The notes beneath the pieces are model-generated. The model was not told the origin of the DNA and made no database searches. It worked only from the letters and a program-made list of their open reading frames with translations. Made by a program: the position numbers and the translations under genes. Positions 45,433-52,733 of a DNA stretch of 64,000 bases are shown here, one piece after another (positions within the stretch are counted from its first letter, which is position 1; the number at the start of each line of letters is the position of its first letter). Source of the DNA: Pseudomonas kribbensis (GTDB lineage Bacteria > Pseudomonadota > Gammaproteobacteria > Pseudomonadales > Pseudomonadaceae); contig NZ_CP029608.1 of the NCBI RefSeq assembly GCF_003352185.1, forward strand, positions 1,054,001 to 1,118,000. The letters are read 5' to 3'.

Positions 45433-46452
45433 ATGTTCGCTCTCATGCAAAGCACTCGCCTGGAATCGCTGCACCTTAGCGTTGATCCGGTGTCCGGATT
45501 GAAGGCGGTCATTGCCATCCATAACAGTCGCCTCGGGCCAGCCCTGGGCGGGTGTCGTTATCTTGCCTATCCGAATGACGAGTCTGCCGTTGCGGACGCC
45601 ATACGCCTGGCCCAGGGCATGAGCTACAAGGCCGCGCTGGCCGGTCTGGCCCAGGGCGGCGGCGTCGCCGTGATCGTGCGGCCGGCCCATGTGGAAAACC
45701 GTGGCGCCTTGTTCGAAGCCTTCGGCCGTTGCATCGATCAACTCGACGGCCGCTACATCACCGCCATCGACAGCGGCACTTCGGTGGCGGACATGGACTG
45801 CATCGCCCAGCAGACCCAGCATGTCACCAGCACCACTTCCGCCGGCGATCCGGCACCCCATGCCGCGATGGGCGTGTTCACCGGCATCCGCGCTACCGCC
45901 ATGGCGCGGCTGGGCAGCGACAACCTCGAAGGCTTGCGCGTAGCGATTCAGGGGCTGGGCAATGTCGGTTACGCACTGGCCGAACAACTGCATGCCGCCG
46001 GCGCCGAACTGCTGGTCAGCGACATCGACCATGGCAAGGTGCAACTGGCGATGGAACAGCTCAATGCTCATCCGATTGCCAACGACGCCTTGCTCAGCAC
46101 GCCGTGCGACATTCTTGCGCCGTGCGGCCTGGGCGGTGTGCTCAACAGCCACACCGTGACCCAGTTGCGCTGCTCGGCGGTGGCAGGGTCGGCCAACAAT
46201 CAACTGACGCATTTGGATGTGGCCGATCAACTGGAGCGGCGGGGCATCCTGTATGCACCGGACTACGTGATCAATGCCGGCGGCCTGATCTACGTTTCCC
46301 TCAAGCACCGGGGCGAAGAGCTGACCACCATCACCGCGCACCTGTCGAAGATCAGCTCGCGGCTGACCGAAGTGTTTGCTCACGCCCAGGCGGAAAAGCG
46401 TTCACCGGCGCGGGTTGCGGACGAGCTGGCGGAGAAGGTGTTGTACCGCTGA
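45433..46452 (+). CDS. Leu/Val/Phe dehydrogenase family protein with altered active site
   Basis: The 339-residue protein has the Glu/Leu/Phe/Val dehydrogenase fold: RLGPALGGCRYL, GMSYKAALAGLAQGGGVAVI, AIDSGTSVADMD, and the NAD motif IQGLGNVGYALAEQL. In active members the glycine-rich segment reads GGGK, and that lysine is catalytic (K80 of leucine dehydrogenase). Here the residue is valine (V78, codon GTC at 45664-45666), while the preceding substrate-binding K66 is kept. Oxidative deamination of branched-chain amino acids may therefore be lost or changed. The rest of the protein is intact. Confidence 0.88.
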   Translation: MFALMQSTRLESLHLSVDPVSGLKAVIAIHNSRLGPALGGCRYLAYPNDESAVADAIRLAQGMSYKAALAGLAQGGGVAVIVRPAHVENRGALFEAFGRCIDQLDGRYITAIDSGTSVADMDCIAQQTQHVTSTTSAGDPAPHAAMGVFTGIRATAMARLGSDNLEGLRVAIQGLGNVGYALAEQLHAAGAELLVSDIDHGKVQLAMEQLNAHPIANDALLSTPCDILAPCGLGGVLNSHTVTQLRCSAVAGSANNQLTHLDVADQLERRGILYAPDYVINAGGLIYVSLKHRGEELTTITAHLSKISSRLTEVFAHAQAEKRSPARVADELAEKVLYR

Positions 46453-46467
46453 GTTTCTTCCAGACAT

Positions 46468-46500
46468 GAAAAAGCCCCTGAGTCATTCAACTCAGGGGCT
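46468..46500 (-). terminator. Terminator for yebG (minus strand)
   Basis: AGCCCCTGAGT (46473-46483) pairs with ACTCAGGGGCT (46490-46500) across 6 bases. On the minus strand it is followed by five T, which suits the yebG transcript; the plus-strand dehydrogenase lacks a T-run here. Confidence 0.8.
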
Positions 46501-46532
46501 ATTCAATTCAGAGGCGTCAATTCAGGTGTCGA

Positions 46533-46877
46533 TTACTTCGCAGCCTTCGCCGCCTTGGCGGGTTTGGCCGGGGCTTCTGCAGGTTCGGCTGCGTCCGCCG
46601 TCTCGGTCGCTACAACCGGTGCCGCCGGTGCGTTGATCAGCTCCGACAGGGCATCAGGCTGGCTCTTGAACGCCCGGGCAAACACATCGCGGTTCTTCGC
46701 CATGTAGATCCCGACTTCTTCCACTTGCTGCTCGCTCAACGAAGGAACGGCTTTTTCCAGCACTTCGGCCAACAGTTCGGCCAGTTCGAGCATTTTGTCA
46801 TGACGGTCAGCTTCGGCTTTATCCATGAACAAGCGCTCCAGATCTCGGCTGCTGCGGTATACCACTTCGACGGCCAT
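46533..46877 (-). CDS. yebG: YebG family SOS-induced protein
   Basis: The 114-residue protein has the YebG domain (1-85; MAVEVVYRSSRDLERLF, DKMLELAELLAEVLE, MAKNRDVFARAF) and a low-complexity Ala/Pro/Lys tail. YebG is a small DNA-damage-inducible protein of unclear function, LexA-controlled in E. coli. A canonical LexA box lies 44 bases upstream of the start. Confidence 0.9.
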   Translation of the reverse strand: MAVEVVYRSSRDLERLFMDKAEADRHDKMLELAELLAEVLEKAVPSLSEQQVEEVGIYMAKNRDVFARAFKSQPDALSELINAPAAPVVATETADAAEPAEAPAKPAKAAKAAK

Positions 46878-46920
46878 TCACCACCTCACATGCCTTCACA
46901 TTAAGTTGTCTTTGCGACTA

Positions 46921-46936
46921 CTGTATCTATATACAG
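46921..46936. promoter_or_regulatory. LexA (SOS) box of yebG
   Basis: CTGTATCTATATACAG fits the LexA consensus CTGT-N8-ACAG with an AT-rich alternating centre. It is placed at the expected yebG promoter position. The rest of the gap to psiE (46937-47170) shows no gene; no clear Pho box was found. Confidence 0.92.
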
Positions 46937-47170
46937 CGAAAAGGATAAGCGAATCCCTGCGCTTTGGGTAGTGGCTTTTTAATGTAGACCGGATTCGGAT
47001 TTTGTCAGCCCGACGGTTATATACAGGTGCGACCAAACGCCACGGCGCAGGTTTCGCGGCGCCTCGCCATGATGGCGTGGCCTCTTTTCTGCATGCATCT
47101 GTGTACGTGCGCAATAACCGTCACGTCCAGCACGCAACATCCGCTCGAACCGGGCTAAGGAACCTTCATC

Positions 47171-47671
47171 GTGAAAATCAACTGGGCCGAGAAACTGCGG
47201 CAAAACGTGCATCAACTGGCCGAGTCCCTGGGCAACCTGTTCGTCGAGACCTTCCACTACCTGGCGCTGTTCGCCATTGGTGCGGTGACCGCCTGGGCGG
47301 CGGTGATGGAATTTCTCGGGATGCTCGAGGAAGGGCACATCAAGATCGATGACATTCTGTTGCTGTTCATCTATCTGGAACTGGGGGCGATGGTCGGGAT
47401 TTATTTCAAGACCAACCACATGCCGGTGCGCTTCCTGATCTATGTGGCGATCACCGCACTGACGCGCCTGCTGATCTCCAACGTCTCGCACCACAACCCG
47501 CCGGACATGGGCATCATCTACCTGTGCGGCGGGATTCTGCTGCTGGCGTTCTCGATCCTGGTGGTGCGTTACGCTTCGTCGCAATTCCCTTCGGTGAAAA
47601 TCGAGAAGCCGCAACGCAAGCTCGGTGCGGGTTCCGGTGAGCACCCGGAGATCGAGAAGGGCGAGCTCTAA
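47171..47671 (+). CDS. psiE: Phosphate-starvation-inducible PsiE family membrane protein
   Basis: The 166-residue inner-membrane protein has four hydrophobic helices (about 25-48, 58-78, 85-102 and 113-132) and the PsiE-type MVGIYFKTNHMPVRFLIYVAITALTRLL. The function is unknown; in E. coli psiE is induced by phosphate starvation. The start is GTG with AAGGA 8 bases upstream. It overlaps the convergent DUF3509 gene by 4 bases. Confidence 0.88.
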   Translation: MKINWAEKLRQNVHQLAESLGNLFVETFHYLALFAIGAVTAWAAVMEFLGMLEEGHIKIDDILLLFIYLELGAMVGIYFKTNHMPVRFLIYVAITALTRLLISNVSHHNPPDMGIIYLCGGILLLAFSILVVRYASSQFPSVKIEKPQRKLGAGSGEHPEIEKGEL

Positions 47672-47985
47672 AGACCGATCGAGGGTCGATGCTGCCCCTT
47701 GATCTGCCGCGGCGGCGGGGTAAGCCCGTCGCCGCGGGTCATGGCTTCGAGGATCGCCATGGCGCTGTGGCCCTGTTCGATGGCGATGCCGAACTGGATG
47801 CTTTGCACCAGTCGCTTGAGGCGTTTGGGATCGTTGCGCTGTTCGGCGCTGATCATCCGTTTGGCGACGATCCGGCCGCTGTTGGAAAGGGTCAGCATGA
47901 TGCTGCCGTCGAGGCCCTGAATGCTCAGGTTGATCTGATAGTCCGGCGCGAAAGCATCGGTAATGATCTGAAAAGGATTGTCCAT
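47668..47985 (-). CDS. DUF3509 domain protein
   Basis: The 105-residue protein starts MDNPFQIITDAFAPDYQINL, which matches DUF3509 proteins found almost only in Pseudomonas. It has a beta-rich N-terminus (SIQGLDGSIMLTLSNSGRIVAKR) and a helical C-terminal half. No function is known. Confidence 0.85.
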   Translation of the reverse strand: MDNPFQIITDAFAPDYQINLSIQGLDGSIMLTLSNSGRIVAKRMISAEQRNDPKRLKRLVQSIQFGIAIEQGHSAMAILEAMTRGDGLTPPPRQIKGQHRPSIGL

Positions 47986-48140
47986 GATGCGTCACCGCCT
48001 GATTGAACGTGCAGTTGTTGACCGGCCTTGATCGGGTTGGTTCGCCAAACCTGACCGTCGGCCATTCCGTGGTCCTGTCTCCTTCAGCGATGTAGCAAGG
48101 GACATGCCGGGAATATTGTCGAACAACAGAACCGGCCAAA

Positions 48141-48169
48141 AAGAAGGCGAGCCCATGGCTCGCCTTCTT
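48141..48169 (-). terminator. Terminator of the serine transporter gene
   Basis: Perfect 13-bp arms (48141-48153 and 48157-48169) with a 3-base loop; T-rich on the minus strand. It lies 16 bases after the transporter stop. Confidence 0.85.
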
Positions 48170-48184
48170 CGTTTGCGGCCCGTT

Positions 48185-49486
48185 TCAGGGCAGAACCGAG
48201 TAGATGATCGCCGACAGTGCAATCAGGCCGATCAGCACCACGAACACGTTGGACACCTGGCCCGAATACTGGCGCAAGGCTGGCACGCGGCGGATGGCGT
48301 ACATCGGCATCAGGAACAACAGGCAGGCAATCACTGGCCCGCCGAGGGTTTCGATCATGCCGAGGATGCTCGGGTTGAAAGTCGCCACGGCCCAGCAGCT
48401 GAGGATCATGAACAGCGCGGTCGCACGGTTCAGCCAGCTGGCCGACATCACCCGGCCACGGCCGCGCAGGCTTTTGACGATCATGCCCTGGAAGCCTTCG
48501 CTGGCGCCGATGTAGTGGCCGAGGAAGGATTTGGTGATCGCCACCAGCGCGATCAACGGCGCGGCGTAGGCGATGACCGGGGTCTGGAAGTGATTGGCCA
48601 GGTACGACAGGATCGAAATGTTCTGCGCCTTGGCCGCTGCCAGATCCGCCGGCGACAGCGCCAGCACACAGCTGAAGCAGAAGAACATCACCGTCACCAC
48701 CATCATGCCGTGGGCCATGGCGAGGATGCCGCTGCTCTTGCGTTCGGCCTGGTCGCCGTAGCGCTGTTTCTGCTCGACGGCGAACGCGGAAATGATCGGC
48801 GAATGGTTGAACGAGAACACCATCACCGGGATCGCCAGCCACAAGGTCTTGAGGAACACCGACATTTCCATCGGTTCTTGAGCGCTGGCGAAGAATGCGC
48901 CGTTCCAGTTCGGAATCAGGCTGATGCCGAGCAACAACAACGCGGCGACGAACGGATACACCAGCACGCTCATGGCTTTGACGATGACGCTTTGACCGCA
49001 ACGCACAATGGCCATCAAACCGAGGATCAACGCCAGCGACAACACTGCGCGCGGCGGCGGAGCGATGTGCAACTGATGTTCGAGGAAGCTGCTCAGGGTG
49101 TTGGTCAGCGCCACGCTGTACACCAGCAGGATCGGGAAGATCGCGAAGAAATACAGCAGCGTGATCAGCTTGCCGGCCCCGACGCCGAAGTGTTCTTCCA
49201 CCACTTCGGTGATGTCACCGGAGCGGCCCGACAGCACGAAGCGGGTCAGGCCCCGGTGCGCGAAGAAGGTCATCGGGAACGCCAGCAATGCAAGGATCAG
49301 CAGCGGCCAGAAGCCGCCGACACCGGCGTTGATCGGCAGGAACAGCGTACCGGCACCGATGGCGGTGCCGTACAGGCCGAGCATCCAGGTGGTGTCGAAT
49401 TTGCTCCAGCCCTTGTGGGCGGTTTCGTTATTGCGTGTGCGGTCTACAGCAGGATTTTCGGCAGCAGGTGTGCGTACATCGGTCAT
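48185..49486 (-). CDS. HAAAP-family serine/amino-acid transporter (SdaC-like)
   Basis: The 433-residue inner-membrane protein has 11 or so hydrophobic helices and the family start WSKFDTTWMLGLYGTAIGAGTLFLPI. HAAAP permeases are proton symporters for serine, threonine or aromatic amino acids. The L-serine deaminase gene directly upstream on the same strand points to serine, giving an sdaC-sdaA-like uptake and degradation unit. GAGG lies 8 bases before the ATG at 49486. Confidence 0.9.
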   Translation of the reverse strand: MTDVRTPAAENPAVDRTRNNETAHKGWSKFDTTWMLGLYGTAIGAGTLFLPINAGVGGFWPLLILALLAFPMTFFAHRGLTRFVLSGRSGDITEVVEEHFGVGAGKLITLLYFFAIFPILLVYSVALTNTLSSFLEHQLHIAPPPRAVLSLALILGLMAIVRCGQSVIVKAMSVLVYPFVAALLLLGISLIPNWNGAFFASAQEPMEMSVFLKTLWLAIPVMVFSFNHSPIISAFAVEQKQRYGDQAERKSSGILAMAHGMMVVTVMFFCFSCVLALSPADLAAAKAQNISILSYLANHFQTPVIAYAAPLIALVAITKSFLGHYIGASEGFQGMIVKSLRGRGRVMSASWLNRATALFMILSCWAVATFNPSILGMIETLGGPVIACLLFLMPMYAIRRVPALRQYSGQVSNVFVVLIGLIALSAIIYSVLP

Positions 49487-49549
49487 CGTTTTTGCCTCGT
49501 TATTATTCTTGCTCGGGCTCACGTGTTACGGGCGGTCAGGGAGTGCTCC

Positions 49550-50926
49550 TCAGCACTCCACCCAGCTCACGGCCAGGCCGCCCCGTGAAGTCTCTTTGTA
49601 TTTGTCATGCATGTCGGCGCCGGTATCGCGCATGGTGCGGATCACCCGGTCGAGGGAAATGAAGTGTTTGCCGTCGCCGCGCAGGGCCATTTGTGTGGCG
49701 TTGATCGCCTTCACCGCAGCGATGGCGTTGCGCTCGATGCAGGGCACCTGCACGAGGCCGCCGACCGGGTCGCAGGTCAGGCCGAGGTTGTGTTCCAGGC
49801 CGATTTCGGCGGCGTTTTCCAGTTGCTCCGGCGTAGCACCGAGTACATCGGCCAGACCTGCAGCGGCCATCGCGCAAGCCGAGCCGACTTCGCCCTGGCA
49901 GCCGACCTCGGCGCCGGAGATCGAGGCGTTTTTCTTGCAGAGAATGCCGACGGCCGCCGCGCCCAAAAAGAACGCGACTACGTCATCGTCGGACGCGTCC
50001 GGGTTGAATTTCATGTAGTAGTGCAGGACGGCCGGAATGATCCCGGCGGCACCGTTGGTCGGCGCGGTGACCATGCGCCCGCCGGCGGCGTTTTCTTCGT
50101 TGACGGCGAGGGCGAACAGGTTGACCCACTCCATCGCCGACAGAGTCGAACTGATGACGTTCGGCTTGCCGATTTCCAGCAGGCTGCGGTGCAATTTCGC
50201 CGCACGACGCGGAACATTCAGACCGCCAGGCAGGACGCCTTCGTGACGCAGGCCCTGCTCGACGCACTCGCGCATCACCGACCAGATATGCAGCAGGCCC
50301 TGACGGATCTCGGCGTCGCTGCGCCAGGCCCGTTCGTTGGCCATCATCAGTTCGGAGACCCGCAGGTTGTGCTGCTTGCACAGCGCCAGCAGTTCGACGG
50401 CGCTGGAAAAATCGTAGGGCAACTCGACGTCACCGGCCGGCGCTACACCGGACTCTGCTTCGGCCGCTTCGATGATGAAACCGCCGCCGACCGAGTAGTA
50501 CGTTTGCGTGAACAGCTCGGCAGATTCGCCAAAGGCTGTCAGCGACATGGCGTTGGGGTGGTAGGGCAGGCTCTCGTCCAGCAGCAGGAGATCGTGTTGC
50601 CAGTTGAAGGCGATGTTTCGCTGCCCGGCCAGGCAGAGTTGGCCGGTTTCCCGCAGTTGCTGGATGCGCGGGTCGATGGTCGACGGATCGATGCTGTCCG
50701 GCCATTCGCCCATCAGGCCCATGACCGTTGCGCGGTCGGTGGCGTGACCGACGCCGGTGGCCGATAGCGAGCCGTATAAACGGATTTCCACCCGCTTCAC
50801 ATCCAGCAGCAAATGCTGGTCGATCAGGGCTTGGGCGAAGGTGGCGGCGGCGCGCATCGGGCCGACGGTGTGGGAACTGGACGGACCGATGCCGACTTTG
50901 AATAGATCGAAAACACTGATAGCCAT
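49550..50926 (-). CDS. sdaA: L-serine ammonia-lyase (4Fe-4S)
   Basis: SdaA deaminates L-serine to pyruvate and ammonia. The 458-residue single-chain form has the beta domain first ([27 protein letters not shown], about 1-150) and the alpha catalytic domain after it, with cluster cysteines in [30 protein letters not shown] and [21 protein letters not shown]. It is probably co-transcribed with the downstream transporter, and the LysR gene is divergent. Confidence 0.96.
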   Translation of the reverse strand: MAISVFDLFKVGIGPSSSHTVGPMRAAATFAQALIDQHLLLDVKRVEIRLYGSLSATGVGHATDRATVMGLMGEWPDSIDPSTIDPRIQQLRETGQLCLAGQRNIAFNWQHDLLLLDESLPYHPNAMSLTAFGESAELFTQTYYSVGGGFIIEAAEAESGVAPAGDVELPYDFSSAVELLALCKQHNLRVSELMMANERAWRSDAEIRQGLLHIWSVMRECVEQGLRHEGVLPGGLNVPRRAAKLHRSLLEIGKPNVISSTLSAMEWVNLFALAVNEENAAGGRMVTAPTNGAAGIIPAVLHYYMKFNPDASDDDVVAFFLGAAAVGILCKKNASISGAEVGCQGEVGSACAMAAAGLADVLGATPEQLENAAEIGLEHNLGLTCDPVGGLVQVPCIERNAIAAVKAINATQMALRGDGKHFISLDRVIRTMRDTGADMHDKYKETSRGGLAVSWVEC

Positions 50927-51061
50927 GCTAAAGCCTTACAAGCAATGGAGTAGGAATCGCCGCCATTTTTTGTAGGACAAGCGCAATGTCGGCGATACTG
51001 CCTACCTCGCTTCAGCGTGACTAACGAAACTTCCTAAGTAAGCCTTTAGCAGGACTAAACC

Positions 51062-52009
51062 ATGAGTCGTCAATTGCATGCCCAGACTTACGTCTGGCTG
51101 CAGGTGTTTTCCTGTGCCGCGCGGCACCTGTCGTTCACCCGTTGTGCCGAAGAACTGCACATCACGCCGGGGGCGGTCAGCCAACAAATCCGACAACTGG
51201 AAGAGCGTCTGGGCTTTCGCCTGTTTCACCGTCGCGCACGGGGTGTGGAGCTGAGCGCGGAAGGGCAGCGACTGGCGATTACGGTCAACGAGGCTTACGG
51301 CAGCATCGATGCGGAGTTGCGTCGTCTCGATGCGGGGATGATCAGCGGAATTCTGCGAGTCCGTTCGATTCCGTCGTTCCTCAGCAAATGGCTGACCCCG
51401 CGTCTGCCGCGCCTGCAACAGCGTTACCCGGACATCCAGCTGCGGCTGGTGGCCGAAGACAGCAGCGTACCGTTGCATGAAGGGGACTTCGACCTGGCCA
51501 TCGACTTGAACGACGGCAGTTATCCGGGCCTGTTATCCACAGCCTTGCTCGACGAGCAGATTTTCCCGGTGTGCGCGCCGGGCCTGCTGCGCGGACGACC
51601 GCCCCTGCACGGGCCGGCGGATCTGGTGCATTTCCCGCTGCTGCACGACATCACCGCGTGGCGCGGCAGTTACGAGTACGCGGAGTGGGAGTTCTATCTC
51701 AACGCTGTCGGTTTCGAGGGTGCCGACGTACGGCGTGGGCACACGTTCAACCGCAACCACCTGACCATCGAAGCGGCGATTGCCGGCATGGGCGTGGCGA
51801 TTGCCCGGCGCACGCTGCTCAACGACGAGCTGGAGCGGGGGACGTTGATCGTGCCGTTCGGGATTTCGGTGCCCAATCACAAGCGCTATGTTTTGCTCTA
51901 TGCGCCGGGGGCCTTGAGCCATCCGGGCGTGCGCGCGGTGCATGACTGGCTGGTGGAAGAGGCGGAGATTTTTCGTGGCCTGCACCCGTTGGGTGATGGC
52001 CAATTGTGA
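51062..52009 (+). CDS. LysR-type regulator, GcvA/DsdC-like
   Basis: The 315-residue LTTR has its winged helix at about 8-65 (QVFSCAARHLSFTRCAEELHITPGAVSQQIRQLEERLG), closely resembling the GcvA/AmpR subgroup, and a C-terminal effector domain. It is divergent from sdaA, 135 bases away, and so is likely to control serine uptake and deamination. The ATG follows AGGACT. Confidence 0.88.
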   Translation: MSRQLHAQTYVWLQVFSCAARHLSFTRCAEELHITPGAVSQQIRQLEERLGFRLFHRRARGVELSAEGQRLAITVNEAYGSIDAELRRLDAGMISGILRVRSIPSFLSKWLTPRLPRLQQRYPDIQLRLVAEDSSVPLHEGDFDLAIDLNDGSYPGLLSTALLDEQIFPVCAPGLLRGRPPLHGPADLVHFPLLHDITAWRGSYEYAEWEFYLNAVGFEGADVRRGHTFNRNHLTIEAAIAGMGVAIARRTLLNDELERGTLIVPFGISVPNHKRYVLLYAPGALSHPGVRAVHDWLVEEAEIFRGLHPLGDGQL

Positions 52010-52209
52010 GCAGATTTTTCAGGGTGACGGGGCGACCCAACTCCCGACCTTACCAGCGCTTTGCCCGGTTGTCCGGCTTTTTTTGCGTATGAATATTTAT
52101 CTTTTTTCAGGGGTTGAAATGTTCGTCAAGCGGGCCGATTGTTGTAATCAAGAGGTCACGAAATCCTGTTCAAGGCCTCTTGCGAGCTAGCTGAAATAAG
52201 GGATGAACT
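52010..52209. promoter_or_regulatory. Leader region of the HPF gene
   Basis: This 200-base gap has no gene. It holds a Fur-box-like stretch TTTTGCGTATGAATATTTATC at about 52084-52103 and a 7-bp inverted repeat CAAGAGG/CCTCTTG (52148-52154 and 52175-52181) in the probable 5' leader. Confidence 0.35.
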
Positions 52210-52617
52210 ATGCAAATCCAAGTCAACAGCGACAACCATATTCAAAGCAGCAAACGACTGGAGGAGTGGGTACGAACCACAATTGAGAGCACGCTCGACC
52301 GTTATGAGGAAGACCTGACCCGTGTCGAAGTCCATCTGAGCGACGAGAACGGTGACAAACCGGGTCCCCATGATTTGCGCTGCCAGCTGGAGGCGCGGCC
52401 AAAAGGCCATCAACCGATTTCCGTCACCCACAAAGCCGATTCGCTGGAACAGGCGATCGATGGTGCAGCCGAAAAACTGGAGCACGCGCTGGAGCACCTG
52501 TTTGGCAAACTGCGGGGCAAGCCGCGAGCCGCTGTGGTGCCATTCGAAAGAAAGGCGAATGACCGGTTGCTGGAGGAAGAATTTCTGGAAAACGAACAGG
52601 CAGCGATCAACAGTTGA
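52210..52617 (+). CDS. HPF/RaiA family ribosome-associated protein
   Basis: The 135-residue protein has the beta-alpha-beta-beta-beta-alpha pattern of ribosome hibernation factors: MQIQVNSDNHIQSSKRLEEWV, LTRVEVHLSDENGDKPG, and the helix SLEQAIDGAAEKLEHALEHLFGKLR. It probably binds the 30S decoding region under stress. It is not the rpoN-linked hpf by context, so it is a paralogue. AAGGGATG precedes the ATG and a terminator follows. Confidence 0.9.
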   Translation: MQIQVNSDNHIQSSKRLEEWVRTTIESTLDRYEEDLTRVEVHLSDENGDKPGPHDLRCQLEARPKGHQPISVTHKADSLEQAIDGAAEKLEHALEHLFGKLRGKPRAAVVPFERKANDRLLEEEFLENEQAAINS

Positions 52618-52646
52618 TGCGCTGATTTCATAAGTCACCCAATGAG

Positions 52647-52676
52647 AACGGGCCTGCAATTGCAGGCCCGTTTTTG
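52647..52676 (+). terminator. Rho-independent terminator after the HPF gene
   Basis: Perfect palindromic arms 52647-52659 and 52660-52672, followed by T-rich sequence. Confidence 0.87.
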
Positions 52677-52695
52677 TTTGTGGCGGGTTTGAAAC

Positions 52696-52716
52696 CCCTC
52701 TCCCTTGGGGAGAGGG
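52696..52716. repeat. Inverted repeat at the fecA 3' end
   Basis: CCCTCTCCC (52696-52704) and GGGAGAGGG (52708-52716) form a perfect stem with a 3-base loop, 18 bases beyond the fecA stop. Such CCTCTCCC hairpins are frequent between Pseudomonas genes. A related GGGGAGAGGGCTAGGGTGAA stretch, without its partner arm, occurs near 33643-33662. Confidence 0.6.
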
Positions 52717-52733
52717 CAAGGTGAATGTTGTTA

